From the NCBI GenBank assembly GCA_019095985.1, contig CM032663.1, positions 16,942,717 through 17,006,716 on the forward strand: DNA of 64,000 nt, given 5' to 3'. A program made the position numbers and the translations under genes. Origin of the DNA: Streblospio benedicti. Its lineage: Eukaryota; Annelida; Polychaeta; Spionida; Spionidae. The first letter of the stretch is position 1; each line of letters opens with the position of its first letter. Below the pieces are notes generated by a model that saw nothing but the letters and a program-made list of their open reading frames with translations, had not been told where the DNA came from and did not search any database. Shown in pieces: positions 48,305 to 60,371 of the stretch.

Positions 48305-51240
48305 TGTGTGCCGTCAGATGCGGGTGGCTTTTGCTGTATTTCAAAATAAAATTTACACACATCAGTCGGGGTCAAAATAAATCCTCAAACAGCCAAATTA
48401 ACAATCTGTTGTATTCGTGGTTGTCTTTAGTTTCCTAACCTGATTAGAAAAATAAACGTCAACTCCACCAGTGCTCACTGGACTAACGGAGTTGGCAACA
48501 ACACACTAGTTACTCTTGTCCTATTGGTTTTCAAAGAACAAGCATGTACCGGTCACAACAGTTTATCAAATACTTGTTAAGTATGTGTATTATAATGGCA
48601 TGTTATGTTCTTTAATTAAGTAACAAGCTAAAGTGGTTTTTCTCTCACTGAATATAATTTTGTATACTAGTAGCTCAGGTTGTCCCATCACTTTGCCGTT
48701 ATCTTCAGCGACGCACGATGCTCTATACGGTACCCCCATAAACTCCTGTCCCAATAACAAATTTGCATTCGTTTGAGTCAACTATAAAATCCAGATCCCG
48801 GAAATTTGGTAATACACCAAACGATATGTAGTTTGTAGTTTCACACCGAGTGACATTGCACTGTTCACGTGCAAAGTTCATACATATTTCCACTATCTAT
48901 ACTATATGTCTGTACGTTGTTTCTGGATTTCTACAATATTGAATTAGATCAAAAGTGCTCAGAGAGCACATACGCCGCTAGAATAACGTAGACTCTTGGG
49001 CAATGAAGATGTTTACTTCAGTACTTTGAAATCAAAGCACTAAAGCAGAAAAAGTCTTATTTGATATGTTATTCACCCTACCTTACATCAATGTACTTGG
49101 ATTTGGATTTCAGGCGCTTTCTAAACATGGTTAAAGTAAATATCTATTGCCCATGAGTCGACGCTGTTCTGTTGATGATGCACTCTCTGAGCACTTTTAA
49201 TCTGATATAATCATTGTGCCAATTTAATGGTCATGTTTCAAACAGCATTGAAACTTATTGTGGAAAAATGAAGTAGAAAACACTTAACATTGCTTTCTAG
49301 AAGGCAAACTTTATTGGCAAAGTGTCAAAATTGGACATGGTTGATGTTCAATCTGCATGTAATCATTGTACCCAGTTTGAATGTTTTCGTTCAAGCATAG
49401 CAGAGCTATTGCAAAAAATATTGATAATGGACCAAATATGGTCTTGTGGAAAGCACACTCTAATTGGCAAAGTCCCCAAAATCGAATCATGTCGCGTCAT
49501 GATACATAGGTGAGTAAAGTATGAACAAAATTGGCTCAGCATAAAAGCTTTAGCATTGTGGACATACATAGTTACAAACGAAACAAACACAGGACTTTGC
49601 TTCACAATGCAATCGCCCCCCCCCCACACAATAGGAAAGCATATCAATTTATTTCAAATGGAAAGTGTTTAGAGCATTCCTTCGAGGAAACTCAACAATT
49701 CACAGGCATTGGCGAAAGAGGCGTTTAAAGTGAAATAAGTTGCTAGATTGTGAATAGCCTATGTGATGGTACCTATTGGGTGAAAAAGAAAACAAGTGGA
49801 GTAAAAAAAAATACTGATAAAGTAAAAGCGACGGTGAAATATGTATTTATATATTGATTATGCCAGACTGTGATCAACAAAACAAATGTAATATACGTTA
49901 CTTTATACACATAATAATTCATGGTATTGTGTCAACCTATTGTCATGGTCAGTGTTTACACTCTGGTACACACCGTTCATTATTGCATCCTATGTCAAAT
50001 GAAAAGCGCCACCAGTGAGGGCAAACCGGTGTTTTATACCTGGAAAAACACTGGGATGCCACTGTCTAGATATTGGCAAAAAAATCAATATTCATATTTC
50101 AGCAGCTAACAGCACAAGGCTAGACTAATGTTGCTGCCTTATGATATTAATTTTTCCATGGTGGCTAAAGCGTATTGAATAATAGTAAAATGGACCTAAT
50201 AATGGGCCCAAATGGGCCCAAATATGGACCATTTGGGCCCATGTGAAACAGGGTTCTTGTGGTCACCATTTCCAACTGACATGCCAAATTTGAGCATCCT
50301 AGCTCAAACGATGCGACCTGTAGAGGGGTAACGAACCGGACGGAAGGAAGGATGGACGGACGCAATTAATTGGGTACAAGCCAGTGTATAAAACACTGGA
50401 ACAACATGATCTGCAATGGGATAACAATAAAGACGGTCGGTCGGTTGGAAATTATTATTTGTCACTTGAAAATTGCGACCACTTTAGGCTTATTTCACAG
50501 AGACACTACCTATACCTGTTAGTATCCATTAAGGACCATTATTCGGTCAATTTATGACTACAGTTACTCCTCTACCGGTCGCATCGATTAAGCTAGGGGA
50601 CTCTGATTTGATTTGCCAGCTGATAATGGTGACCACTTGGAGTAGAGCGTATTTCAGCCAACAGCCTTGAACAGGCTAATAGGTAAAAATGGACCAAATA
50701 ATGATGATCGAGATGGACACAAATATGAATCGTTTATGTTCATGTGAAATGTGCTCTGAGTGTTCATGATTTTTAAACGACAAATCAAATTGTAGCGCCA
50801 ATAAACTGATGTGATGTATCCATCAAATAATGGTGCAGATTGGACGCAAATATGGACCGGTTCTTTAGTTATGCAGTAAATTATCCTGAAACATCAAACG
50901 CGTTTGGCACAGGTGTTTCTCAATTAGAGCATTCACCCAGTTTGTCCTTCTTTAATTGTAGCATTCGAAAAACAACTGCAAAGGGACTCCATTAGTAGAA
51001 AAATGGGTGGATTCCAAGAACACATTTACATAGGAGTAATAGACTTATACACATGGAGCTTCAACTGTCTCTCGGTGTTGAGCAAGTTTAACCATTTTGG
51101 GTATTGCTGATATTGTGAACCAATTTTCAACCATTTATGTTCTTGTAAGAATAATATGAATATGGCAGAATTAAGTAGACAATGCATTCTTTCTATATGC
51201 CTTTAAAAACAAAATTGTTTTGACCGAATAGACATAAAGT
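48305..51240. other. No recognisable gene
   Basis: AT-rich non-coding sequence. It holds a cluster of GGGCCC palindromes at 50203-50240 and loosely repeated phrases of the type AAATGGACCAAATAATGG near 50190, 50690 and 50830, which suggest an old degenerate repeat. Confidence 0.5.
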
Positions 51241-51705
51241 GTAGGAATTGACCACGAGATTGGAGTGTCAATCGCAAAATTGAGCATGCTGACGTCTGAT
51301 TTACCCTCACTTCGTTCGGGTAAATCAGACGTCAGCATACTCAATTTTGAGATTGACACGACAATCGAGTGGTCAATCACCATTCTATCATGACTAAAAT
51401 CCATTTTATTTTAAAATAAATCATATTATAACATTCAACATTCAAGTCAATTTCGTTTGTTTTGAGCGCGCGGAGACGTCAATTCCTACAGTTTTGAGCG
51501 CGCGGAGGCGTTAGTCTAAACTGTTGCACTCAGCAACAACGAAACACGTCTTGCTACGTCAGCGGCTGTATTGATATTGTGAGGAGATTAGACTAGCGCC
51601 GTGGTTTTTTTTGGGAGCGTGTTTTCCATCGCAAAATTGAGCACGGAGATTGACCAATCAGCGTGGGTTATTGGCGGTGATTTTTGCACGAAATGATAGA
51701 ATGTA
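51241..51705. repeat. Hairpin-flanked repeat, copy 1
   Basis: It starts with a large hairpin (51247-51377, about 60-bp stem, loop near 51307-51317). A body follows with ATTCTATCAT at 51382 and its inverse ATGATAGAAT at about 51693. The body has TTTGAGCGCGCGGAG twice, GACGTCA-like sites and an inverted CCAAT box (GACCAATCAGCG). Copy 2 follows within 50 bases. Confidence 0.75.
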
Positions 51706-51754
51706 CAATTTTTGGACCAACATAATACATGTTGGTAGGCATATTACTATTATT

Positions 51755-52160
51755 GTAGGAATTGACCACGAGATTGGAGTGTCAATCGTTCAATTTTGCG
51801 ATTGACACGACAATCGAGTGGTCAATCCCCATTCTATCATGACTAAAATCCATTTTCATGCTTTTTTTTAAATAAATCATATTATAACATTCAACATTCA
51901 AGTCAATTTCGTTTGTTTTGAGCGCGTGGAGACGTCAATTCCTACAGTTTTGAGCGCGCGGAGGCATTAGTCTAAACTGTTGCACTCCGCACAGCATGAA
52001 CACGCCTTACTACGTCAGCGGCTGTATTGATATTGTGAGGAGTTTAGATTAACGCCGTGGTTTTTTTTTGGAGCGTGTTTTCCATCGCAAAATTAAGCAC
52101 GGAGATTGACCAATCAGCGTGGGTTATTGGCGGTGATTTTTGCACGGAATGATAGAATGT
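51755..52160. repeat. Hairpin-flanked repeat, copy 2
   Basis: Same order and orientation as copy 1. Its hairpin (51761-51826) is shorter because the inner half of the stem (the CATGCTGACGTCTGATTTA part) is missing. Confidence 0.75.
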
Positions 52161-54221
52161 AATATTGACAGCGGTTATATAATCTATCTGTCAGTTAGTT
52201 CACTTGGCATATGTCTGCTCAGTAAATAACTGTGAAAACAAATAGTGTGTATTTGAACCCATCACGAAAATTCCTATAAAAAGTTCATAACATGGTACTG
52301 TTATATTCCCTACAACGTAATACACCACATTCACAAACTGCCCAACACCGAGAGACAATTGAAGCACGGTTTACATACATGTAGATCATTCTCCATAATT
52401 ATTTTTTATGAACAGTTAGAACCCTCTATTTGATAAGCGGATAAACTTTAGTATAAAATCTCGCTCTTTTCGAAGCATAAAATCAACAATGTTTTAACCA
52501 AATAATAGGATGAAAAGGAGGCGAAAACTGTGTTGACCTATTTTATGCTCCACTCAATAAAACCAGAAATGCTGAAGTTTATATTTGATTTTCTGTCTTC
52601 AAAGCGGAAGAATTCACAGAGTTTGAGCTATTATCGAGTTTCATTCAACTTTCGTCAAATTTCATTGTTTTGACAAGTCATATTCTAATGAGGCATCCAC
52701 TGAGTGAAGGTTTGGTTCATTCTTCGTTTGCTATCCCAAGTTTTGTAAACCAGCAATCAATGGGAAGGCATATTCTGCATGTAATACCATGTGGTATACC
52801 TGGTAATATTCATACTTGAATTAGTGGTCATAATTCTTTCACAATTATACAAAGTGCAAGCTAATGAGTTTTCGCGTTCCATGGTGGGTGCTTTCTTTAT
52901 CTCTACTATTTCATATATTAATATACCATGACAATTATAATGACACGATCACCAATACAACCAATGCAATATATAGAAATAAAATGAGTATAGATATTGG
53001 CAATGCTCAACGAATCTGGCAGGTCAAGGCATCCTGCCTCCTTTAGACAAATACTATTTGATTGTTTAGATTAGAATCTGCAATTGTTGGTTCTCACGAG
53101 CATTATCACTGGTCCATTTTTTGCTTAGAATTCTACATTCTCCCGATGTCCATGTACGCTTTTATTTCTAATCTCGTATCACACAGTCAAAATACTGTAT
53201 TCGGGGATGAACATTCGTGACAAAAAATACACAAACATCACACTGGAACTAGAACTGACAAGAATGCAGTCCTCATAAATAACATTCTGTGTATACCGGT
53301 AGCTTCCCTGGATGTTCTATAAATTATATATAATCACTTTCTAAAATGACAATCTGCAAACTGACTGCATTCGAAATGTTATAGTCAATTGTCTATACTA
53401 GCCCGACCAGTGCGCTCCACGTGAAATGATATTTGAAGTGGCTTCTTACTACATTCTGATTCCATTCTAGCCAGTCTTTTTTGCATTCTGGTAGTATCTC
53501 GTTGCATTCATGGAAGTATGTGCGGGCTCCATATTTTTCGTTCCATTCAACACAATTTATACCCTGGCATCAAGCCTTCTGGCGACATATTTTGTAAATA
53601 ATGGCACATTGTAAGCACAGCAAAAAGCATCTGTATTAGTCCAACAGCGTTCCATGTGAATTTGTAATTCTTGGTCATTTGAACTCTATTTGGGCGTCAT
53701 TTCAAGTAGACTGGATTCTTGCTATGCTTTTATGCTGATTGTGTGCTATATACTTCCGAATTCAGCAAAAGTGTGAATGAGCCACGGCTATCTGAATTGT
53801 AAATACTGTCACGTGTAAGTAAATCCCATTACACGACACTGATCATCTAATACACCTGTGCCTATCTCCACAATCACTGAAATAAATGGTAAAATGTGCT
53901 CTTCCATGCAGAAAACAAGACTTGCTTGACCCACAACCGCCACACAAAACCTTTGCCTGTGCTACAATAAAAAAAAGTCTATTATGTCCTTCCATGAAGC
54001 ATGAGGCAATTACCACGGCAAATACAAGGTGATTGAGTTTGATATTATCCGACTTAAGGCTATGATCAACATCACAATCTTGGACGACCTGGAAGCACAA
54101 GCAGAAAGTTATCTTCCCTGTCTCTAGTATTTGTATAAGTCATTTAAATCAAAACGTCATCGCCGTGATTTAGGGGTCCATACTGCACCAGGAATAAGCC
54201 CTTTCCATAAATTGATTGACA
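52161..54221. other. No recognisable gene
   Basis: AT-rich sequence. The frame at 52864-53046 begins with a hydrophobic stretch (WVLSLSLLFHILIY) but has no other support. Confidence 0.45.
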
Positions 54222-54380
54222 ATGCCAAATAGCAAAGGTGACAAATACGGCAAAGACAACAAAGACACTGAAGACAGAGAAGACAACGAACACTCTGAAG
54301 ACAACAAAGAAAAGAACGATGGTGAAGACGATGAGGACCATGAAGACGGCAAAGACAATAGCGACAAAGTCGACAATTAA
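54222..54380 (+). CDS. 52-residue highly charged open frame, doubtful
   Basis: ATG at 54222 gives a peptide almost entirely of D, E, K, N and G (starting MPNSKGDKYGKDNKDTEDRE). It comes from a purine-rich tract of GAC/AAC/GAA units (54235-54420). It may be only low-complexity DNA: the frame continues as repeats past the stop, and the other frames of the tract are open too. Confidence 0.2.
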   Translation: MPNSKGDKYGKDNKDTEDREDNEHSEDNKEKNDGEDDEDHEDGKDNSDKVDN

Positions 54381-54565
54381 GATGAACAAGAAAACCATGA
54401 CAATAGCAATGAATACCATGAAACAAAAGCTCAGCATTTTGCTCAGCATTCTCATGATCTGCTGACATATGTAATCATTTGTAAAAAGTATGGAATTCGG
54501 GTAACAAAATGCAAGTCACGAGTGCAGTTTTGCAGCGAGCAGTAAGTACATCAAGTAATATTTAA

Positions 54566-56105
54566 AGCCCCTTTCACAATTGATTGCAACAACTTGCGAC
54601 TAAAAAGTCGTACGACCATGCGTGTTCAAGACGTGGTCGCCAAAATAATCGCTATAAAAGTGCAACGGCGCACAACACAGTTTTAGTCGTGCGCGCCTAT
54701 TTGCGTCTGGTGCACGATACAGTCGCCGTTGAGCAATAGTCTCATGGTCGCACGACCTTATACAACATTGTGCAATGCACGTACCAACGGTCGTGCGAGC
54801 GAACCATAAAAGAATCAATAGATGCGCCACTCTACGACCCAAATTGAATTTTGTGCATGTCCGAAATTCACTTGCGATCCTTATCTCGCCTGCGACAGAA
54901 GGTCCATGGGCCCGGTAAAGTTGATTTGCACCCCCCCCAGGACCCTCCGCGACACATACCAATTTGTTCATTGGGATGTCCCGGACATGACTATAATGTG
55001 CCACCATCGCAGAATTGGGATCAACCCCTCCGTTTCAGCCATTTTCAAAATGGCCACCATGAAATAGAGATAGTATTATAAAATCTGATCTAGTCCACCT
55101 AGAGCCATGATCTTGGTGTCTAAACCCATGTTTTTGAGCATGGCCAGTGTGATAGTGTACATGAAATTTGTCTCAGATATGGCAGCCATCTTGAATTTTC
55201 AAAATGGCCGCCATGGAATGGAAATAGTGTCGTAAAATCTGTTCTAGTCCACCTAGAGCCATGATCTTGGTGTCTAAACCCATGTTTTTGAGCATGGCCA
55301 GTGTGATGGTGTACATGAAATTTGTCTCAGATATGGTGGTCATCTTGAATTTTCAAAATAGCTGCCATGAAATGGAAATAGTATCGTAAAATCTGTTCTA
55401 GTCCACCTAGAGCCATGATCTTGGTGTCTAAACCCACGTTTTTGAGCATGGCCAGTGTGACTGCACCGTTTTCATCTCGGGATATGGCAGTCATGAATTT
55501 ACAAAGTCACTGCTGTTGAATAAAAACATTGCAGCAGAAAAAAAAATGCTTAACAAATTGTGTTTTTACATAACATATTCAGTGTTTATGTGAACTGACA
55601 CAGATTGAAATATTGCGCTATTAGTACAATAATTATACCACAAGATTTGAATCACTATGACACTAAAGATAAAAATGTATTTATGAAAATGGCTACAATC
55701 TAAATGAAAGCTATTTCTTTGTAAGTTTAAGCATGTTAAAAATGACTAGCTATTAGAGTTTACAGTCCTATGCTATAGTAAAGTTCAAATGATATGCATT
55801 TATGTAGTAGTCTACTCTAAGAGAAGGATAGTCGTTTCAACTAAGTAGTAAATCCTAGTATTCATCTTCACTCTCAGTGTCAGTTAGTATGTCATCCTCA
55901 ACTGGATTATCCTCTTGCTCTTCATCTTCATCAATATCATCTTCATTGTCTGTGTCAGAAGTGTCCACCTCGGTTGCAACAGTATCTGGGACTACAGGAC
56001 CTTCAAACCAAAGTGGCTTGATAACCCCATCTTCGAGTTTCCATACATGACCTTCTGTTGACTTTGGTGCATTCTGAATTGCAATGTGAGATCTCTTCCA
56101 ATTAT
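54566..56105 (+). repeat. Left inverted arm of the Academ-like element
   Basis: The outer 330 bases hold repeated GTCGTGCG/CGCACGAC motifs. Then come three tandem units of about 154 bases (TAGTCCACCTAGAGCC at about 55093, 55247 and 55400), each with ATGGCC(G/A)CCATG-type motifs. Next is a unique part, then an inverted copy of the end of the coding region. Confidence 0.75.
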
Positions 56106-56124
56106 GATAACATAAAGACAGCAT
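55855..56124 (-). pseudogene. Inverted duplicate of the Academ-like coding end (left arm)
   Basis: The minus-strand frame WKLEDGVIKPLWFEGPVVPD, then an acidic tail (DNEDDIDEDEEQEDNPVEDD), ends TDTESEDEY. It matches the plus-strand protein end at 57375-57586 with few changes. It carries only the last 70-80 residues of the family protein, so it cannot be a working gene by itself. Confidence 0.75.
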
Positions 56125-56152
56125 AGCAGTGTGGCCTTACAATTGCTAGTAA

Positions 56153-57586
56153 ATGGGAGAACCAGACACCATTGAAGAGTTAATGCAGTATCCTATGAGC
56201 CATGTGCCTTGCAGCATTGCAACGGCTGATGGATTCTTGGCAAGAACGGATAAGTCCAAGGGATTCCATTACATTGTGAAGGAACTGGATGACGCACCTA
56301 ATACTTCTGAAGATGGATCCACCATTCTCGTCCAAGATGGCAATGCATTGTTTTCATTCAATGACAAACATACCAGCCAACTTCAGGCTCATTGCAGACA
56401 ATATCTTTGGTGCGATGCCCCAAGGTGACTTCATATTTAGCACTGTTATGTACCATGAAGAGTCAGTCAAGCAAATGGAGCTGGAAATGCGTGGTGCTTC
56501 AAGTTCAGAAAAAAACTCATCATAAATGGACCTATGACAAAAACGCCAGTAGACTGGAAAGCGTTTTTGACAAATGCAGAAAACAAGAAACAACTGGTGG
56601 GGGTGATCAGCAGTGTATGGTCCTCTTCAACCTTTCCCATCAAGTTGGTGAACAGAAAGGTAATACTCGTATCAGAAGGACAGGGTTACTTACTTCAAAG
56701 TACAGATGGAGAGATCGTTGAAAAAGTGCTCCTGCACAATCTGACCTCTGACCAAGAAGAAACAGACACAAGGATTATTCTATACTGTATACACGCTCAT
56801 GTTCTAGGATATGCCACAGTCAGAATACGTTCACCTGACACAGACGTTTTCTTCATTGCATTGCATTATGCATTGACGTTGGACATTAAAATTCTATTTG
56901 ACACTGGCTCTGGAAACCGTAGGCGCCTTTTGAATGTATCTGAGCTGGCCAGTGAACTGGGACAACAGATGTGCACAGCACTTCTTGGACTCCATGCCTT
57001 TACACATTGTGATTCTACCAGTACTTTCAAAGGCAAAGGCAAAGTGCGACAAATAAGACTACTTGAGAAAACAGAAATACCAGAAGATTCTAGGTGCCCT
57101 AGGTGACCACTGGGATGTTTCTGAAACTCTTGAAAAGGAACTTGAGGCATTCACATGTGCAATGTATGGCAGAAAAATGACACCAATGTCGACCATTTGA
57201 GATACACAATCCTGAGAGAAAATGTGGTGGCCGAGATGGGAAGATTGACATCAACAGAAACGTTGATCTCAGCTTATTGCCTCCCTGCAAGAAGTCCCTT
57301 GGTCAACACATACACAGAGCAAACTACCAGGTCGCCATTTGGAAAAGATCTCGTATTGCAATTCAGAATGCACCAAAGCCAACAGAAGGTCATGGATTGG
57401 AAACTCGAAGATGGGGTTATCAAGCCACTTTGGTTTGAAGGTCCTGTAATCCCAGATACTGTTGCAACTGAGGTGGACGCTTCTGACACAGACAATGAAG
57501 ATGATATTGATGAAGATGAAGAGCAAGAGGATAATCCAGTTGAGGATGACATGCTAACTGACACTGAGGGTGAAGATGAATACTAG
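56153..57586 (+). pseudogene. Academ-like transposon protein with FEN1/XPG-like nuclease signature
   Basis: The pieces in order are YPMSHVPCSIATADGFLA and STILVQDGNALFSF, then in another frame FRLIADNIFGAMPQGDFIFS. From 56534 to 57106 a 190-residue frame has EETDTRIILYCIHAHVLGYA, VRIRSPDTDVFFIALHYAL and LLGLHAFTHCDSTSTFKGKG. The Asp/Glu pattern (EE.DTR, SPDTDV, HCDSTS for the usual GCDTTS) resembles FEN1/XPG nucleases. Then come GDHWDVSETLEKELEAFTCA, VDHLRYTILREN, LPPCKKSLGQHIHRANYQ and WKLEDGVIKPLWFEGPVIPD, ending in an acidic tail. At least five frame changes or stops break it. The family's usual Cys-rich tail is replaced by the acidic tail, and the N-terminal part is missing. Confidence 0.7.
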
Positions 57587-58447
57587 GATTTACTACTTAG
57601 TTGAAACGACTATCCTTCTTCTTAGAGTAGACTACTACATAAATGCATATCATTTGAACTTTCCTATAGCATAGGACTGTAAACTCTAATAGCTAGTCAT
57701 TTTTAACATGCTTAAACTTACAAAGAAATAGCTTTCATTTAGATTGTAGCCATTTTCATAAATACATTTTTTATCTTTAGTGTCATATTGATTCAAATCT
57801 TGTGGTATAATTATTGTACTAAAAGCGCAATATTTCAATCTGATTATCTGTCAGTTCACATAAACACTGAATACGTTATGTAAAAAACACAATTTAAGCA
57901 TTTTTTTCTGCTGCAATGACCATATTCAACAGCAGTGACTTTCTAAATTTCACTGGCATATATCCAAGATGAAATATGGGTGCACAGTCACACTGGCCAT
58001 GCTCAAAAACATGGGTTTAGACACCAAGATCATGGCTCTAGGTGGACTAGAACAGATTTTACGACACTATTTCCATTCCATTCCATGGCGGCCATTTTGA
58101 AAATTCAAGATGGCCGCCATATCTGAGACAAATCATGTACACTATCACACTGGCCATGCTCAAAAGCATGGGTTTAGACACTAAGATCATGGCTCTAGGT
58201 GGACTAGATCAGATTTTATACTATCTCTATTTTCATGGCGGCCATTTTGAAAATGGCTGAAACGGAGGGGTTGATCCCACCCTGGTGCGATTGTGGCATG
58301 TTATAGTCGCCAATCCTGGACATCCCAATGAACAAATTGGTATGTGTCGAGGGTCCTGGGGGTGCAAATCAACTTTACCGGGCCCATGGACTAAACGTGA
58401 TGGCCTAGTGGTCGCTGACTGCTCGCAACGCAATTGTGAAAGGGGCT
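57352..58447 (-). repeat. Right inverted arm of the Academ-like element
   Basis: Inverse of the left arm. It holds two tandem units of about 157 bases (GGCTCTAGGTGGACTA at about 58032 and 58190) against three on the left. It lacks the 275-base outer part, so GGGCCCATGGA lies only 60 bases from the tip. Confidence 0.75.
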
Positions 58448-58754
58448 TAACTAGCTGTCACTGCAACCAGCTTGCACCTGGCAGCTTGCAGCGAGTATGT
58501 TAAAGTAGTATCTACCTAGCTGTTACTTGCAAACAATAGTACATACATGATATATGTATATGTATATGTCTACCTCTGAAGCTCCCATTATATTTCCAAA
58601 TTTAGATAGCCTTTCTGATATGTTTGTACCCATAATCACCCTGTGCATTACTTGTACCTGTGCTGACACGTATGATGCATTGCAGCCAACTCCCAAGCCA
58701 GCATATCTAACTATATGTACATTGGAGTCGGCACCAACACCCACAGAAGTTCTA

Positions 58755-60371
58755 AGGGATGGTTCATTATTTAAGTGTCGGGGGGGGGGGCGGTGAAATA
58801 AGGGGGGTCATGAAAATTATGCCAATGCAAAAAAGGGGGTCATCAAAAAGTGATGAAGTGTTTACGGGGGGGGGCATAAAAATTCAGCATCAGAATATTT
58901 AGGGAAAAAATACAATATTCGAATCGTCGAAACCGTAGAAACCATGCTTTACTGTGCTGGTACCAATTTTAGTCCACTACCTTTTGGCCATTGAAAATTC
59001 TTTTCCTGAAAACGCTTGTTTTAAAAATCACTAGAAATGATTTAAAGTAAAATGCTGCATCTACACAACAAATTTCTTGAAAGATTGAAATTAGTCGCAA
59101 ATTCTCATTCATAATTTTGTTTGCGTCAATGATTGCAGTTTAAATATAATGCTTCCCACTAACAGCTGACTGTCCCCACTCATCAAATAACCAGACAAAC
59201 GGTCTATTTTCTTGTCCAAATCGTTTTCAAAATTCAAATTTGTAAATACATGTATACTCTTTTTGATCAGGTAAAACTAAATTGAAATGTAGGAGTACCA
59301 GGTATCGGGACCACCCTTTACCTTAAGCGAGGGGCACATTCCACTTTGCGGGCATGTACGCCGCAAGGCGTGTTGAGGTCTGCGGCGTTTACGACGTTTT
59401 CCGCATGCATTGACAAAAGTACATTTGTCGGTACATACGCACAGGCTCCATGCGTTAGGATTGCGTCGGCACTGGGAATGGGTTTTTTGAGGTGGCCGTA
59501 AGATCAACATGCATAGAACGTGCGTTGTACTCGTGTATTACGTTCTACTTACAATGCGATTACTAAGTAAGGCATTCGTACGTGCTTGGTCCAGGGAACG
59601 CACTGCGCCGGTACTGTATCTGTGCCTGCAATGTGCGTGTAAATCCTCTGTGATTATACCACGATTACCCCAAGGTCTTCACACTGTCTCTTTACGGTCA
59701 GACCATGACGTAGAGTGGTCGTAGAAGAAGTTTGGCATGCTAAACTTCTTCTGCGGCCACCGTACAGACCTGAAAAAAAAACTACCTGCACACTCACAGA
59801 TCGTTACGATCTCCTTGCGTTTTTGGTCGTAGACTGGCTGTAGACACACCATAAAATCCAAATGCATAGCAGATTATACAACACCATTGATTCTTATGCA
59901 GTTATTGGATGTAAAATCTTGAGCTAATATCGGGATTGTTTAAATGTTTCTAAAAACATACATGTATAAACACAGCTGTTGTCATTCTTGACCATTTTGC
60001 AAAGTTTAAAACCCGCTTATTACACTTAAGCGATCATAGGCAAACCCGTGAAACGCATACTAGTATTCACAAATTAGATCAAACTATCAACTTGGGCATA
60101 TTGAGGTGGAATTGAACGTAGTAAAAATGTGTGCTGCAATGAGTTGCTAAGCCAAACGATTTATCTCAACTGAACCGAAATTGTTTTTTTCCATTTTTGA
60201 ATCGCTAATTGAAGATGTGGAAGGCGGGGGTGGGGGCATCAAATTTATGCCTGACCCAAGAGTGGGGGTTATTAAAATTTTGTCACAGTAAAAAGGGGGG
60301 TCGTTACATTTTGAAGTCACAATCTTGAAATTTCACCCCCCCCCCCAATACTTAAATAATGAATGCTCCCT
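58755..60371. mobile_element. Poly-G terminal-inverted-repeat element with a nested repeat
   Basis: The left end AGGGATGGTTCATTATTTAA and the inverse of the right end (AGGGAGCATTCATTATTTAA) match, each followed inward by a long G-run and GGGGGTCAT-type subterminal units. It is a relative of 27120-28389 through the shared CATTATTTAAG and G-runs. It contains the GC-rich repeat 59321-59770. Confidence 0.65.
59321..59770 (-). repeat. GC-rich dispersed repeat, copy 2 (nested)
   Basis: Reverse complement of 16712-17142. It keeps the same open Cys/Arg-rich stretch (CTFVNACGKRR, GMCPSL) and adds a palindrome at its outer end (AGAAGTTTGGCATGCTAAAC, near 59726). Confidence 0.7.

Larger units (their letters stand above)
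54566..58447. mobile_element. Academ-like DNA transposon with long inverted arms and TAA target duplication
   Basis: The ends match perfectly for 17 bases (AGCCCCTTTCACAATTG and its inverse) and are flanked by TAA at 54563-54565 and 58448-58450. The inverted arms extend inward to about 56105 on the left and 57352 on the right. The left arm is longer by one more 154-base tandem unit and about 275 bases of sequence near the tip. Between and within the arms is one decayed transposon protein gene. The FEN1/XPG-like signature and 3-bp duplication agree with the Academ superfamily as I recall it. PIF/Harbinger (3-bp TWA) or Kolobok (TTAA) fit the ends but not the protein. Confidence 0.7.

Noticed and set aside
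47580-48362. Phe/Lys-rich frames
   Set aside because: They come from homopolymer artefact and N bases.
52864-53046. Small secreted peptide beginning with a hydrophobic segment
   Set aside because: No second line of evidence: no splice context, no related copy and no conserved residues that I can see.
54144-54468. Three minus-strand frames rich in Phe/Val or Leu/Cys/Ser
   Set aside because: All are antisense to the purine-rich tract; every frame of such a tract tends to be open.
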